Source: an uncultured Draconibacterium sp. (lineage in GTDB: Bacteria; Bacteroidota; Bacteroidia; Bacteroidales; Prolixibacteraceae). From it: 64,000 nt of DNA. Below are positions 63,602-64,000 of this stretch, piece after piece; the stretch's first letter is position 1; each line of letters opens with the position of its first letter. The notes beneath the pieces were generated by a model. The model was given only the letters and a program-made list of their open reading frames with translations, did no database searches and was not told the DNA's origin. The position numbers and the translations under genes are program-made. Location of the stretch: the NCBI RefSeq assembly GCF_963675065.1, contig NZ_OY775906.1, positions 1,590,001 to 1,654,000 on the forward strand, in the 5' to 3' direction.

Positions 63602-64000
63602 TTAGTTATACAGGCTGTAATACATAGCAAAACCTTCCAGCGTACCACTGTCATGGCTTTTCAGGTAGGAAGCATAAAGGAGCTTATTGTGCAGGTAGCA
63701 GATGGTGCCGTAGTGTTGTTTTACACTGAGGTAGATTCCGTTGATGGCATCGTAACGCTGTTTGTCATCCATCATAAACAGGTTGTCTTTAACGATGATA
63801 TTCAGAATGGACGTAACCAATGCCTTACTATCATCCAGAATCAGGTCAAAACTCTGCACAATGGCAGCCGCCTGCTGGGTGGTAAAATTTCCGTCCTGTA
63901 CCAATAGCGGTACCTTTTCTGTATAGACAGCGATGATCTGCTGCAGGATGTCTTTGGTTTCCTTGATACGTTTATAATCTTTAATCAACAGGGAAACCTT
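63602..64000 (-). CDS. Conjugation-locus protein (5' partial)
   Basis: A helical product of unknown family runs off the right edge. In the window it has about 132 residues, including four (KVSL) upstream of the TTG that could be read as a start; that TTG is therefore not needed. Visible stretches are ILQQIIAVYTEKVPLLVQDG and AAIVQSFDLILDD. It ends 14 bases before the TraI-position gene and shares its operon. Confidence 0.6.
   Translation of the reverse strand, partial: KVSLLIKDYKRIKETKDILQQIIAVYTEKVPLLVQDGNFTTQQAAAIVQSFDLILDDSKALVTSILNIIVKDNLFMMDDKQRYDAINGIYLSVKQHYGTICYLHNKLLYASYLKSHDSGTLEGFAMYYSLYN

Larger units (their letters stand above)
28266..64000. mobile_element. Integrative conjugative element (left part)
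   Basis: The stretch from the tRNA-Leu 3' end to the window edge carries an integrase, an ArdC-like protein, eleven defence or DNA-processing genes, a relaxase with accessory protein, a type IV coupling protein and Tra genes N, M, L, K and J. Together these make an ICE of the Bacteroidota CTn type. It is incomplete here: the VirB4-type ATPase (TraG), further tra genes and the other end are missing. The defence cargo sits between integrase and mobilisation genes, so it would move with the element. Confidence 0.85.

Noticed and set aside
1..64000. CRISPR arrays, insertion sequences, rRNA genes
   Set aside because: No regularly spaced repeats with unique spacers, no transposase-like frame with terminal inverted repeats, and no rRNA-like sequence were seen.

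Overview
The window is a Bacteroidota chromosome segment, most like a marine, Marinilabiliales/Prolixibacteraceae-type organism (an inference from gene content). The evidence is a six-gene Na+-NQR operon, a PPi-dependent phosphofructokinase, Bacteroidota-type outer-membrane proteins (LptD-like, DUF5686), promoters of the TTTG / TAnnTTTG type, and Bacteroidota conjugation genes of the CTnDOT Tra series.

Positions 1-28265 are host backbone. First comes nqrA(partial)BCDEF with its terminator, then an unknown membrane protein, a YwqK-like lipoprotein, an unknown 254-aa protein, a cold-shock protein, an AraC-type membrane regulator, a CNNM/CorC-type protein, a DUF5686 outer-membrane protein, pfp, and the lptD / ridA / GNAT group. 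These are followed by an amidase plus MlaD pair, dnaA, a DMT transporter plus YigZ pair, and pyrB-pyrI. The pyrBI genes follow a leader with a strong promoter, three hairpins and a 78-codon reading frame whose stop overlaps the pyrB start, an arrangement like enterobacterial pyrL attenuation. A tRNA-Leu(CAG) closes the backbone.

From about 28266 to the window end lies one end of an integrative conjugative element inserted at the tRNA-Leu 3' end. It begins with an IntDOT-like tyrosine recombinase and an ArdC-like antirestriction protein. Next comes a 23-kb run of eleven same-strand, tightly packed defence and DNA-processing genes. In transcription order (right to left) these are a 1951-residue transglutaminase/DUF4011/SF1 helicase/nuclease protein, a DnaQ-BRCT exonuclease, a Gabija pair (gajA, gajB), sbcD-sbcC, a DUF4062-HATPase protein, and a Wadjet/MksBEFG operon (jetA, B, C, D). 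A small STAS-like gene on the other strand separates this from the mobilisation module (relaxase, accessory protein, inverted-repeat-rich oriT candidate) and the conjugation genes (DUF4099/DUF3945, VirD4-type coupling protein, TraN, M, L, K, J, a TraI-position protein and a partial gene). The element runs off the right edge, so its other attachment site and the VirB4-type ATPase are not seen.

The genes suggest an element that protects itself on entry (ArdC), spreads by a Bacteroidota type IV secretion system, and gives its host a stacked defence operon against phages (Gabija, DUF4011 helicase) and plasmids (Wadjet). SbcCD, DnaQ-BRCT and the DUF4062 protein sit inside that stack with unknown roles.
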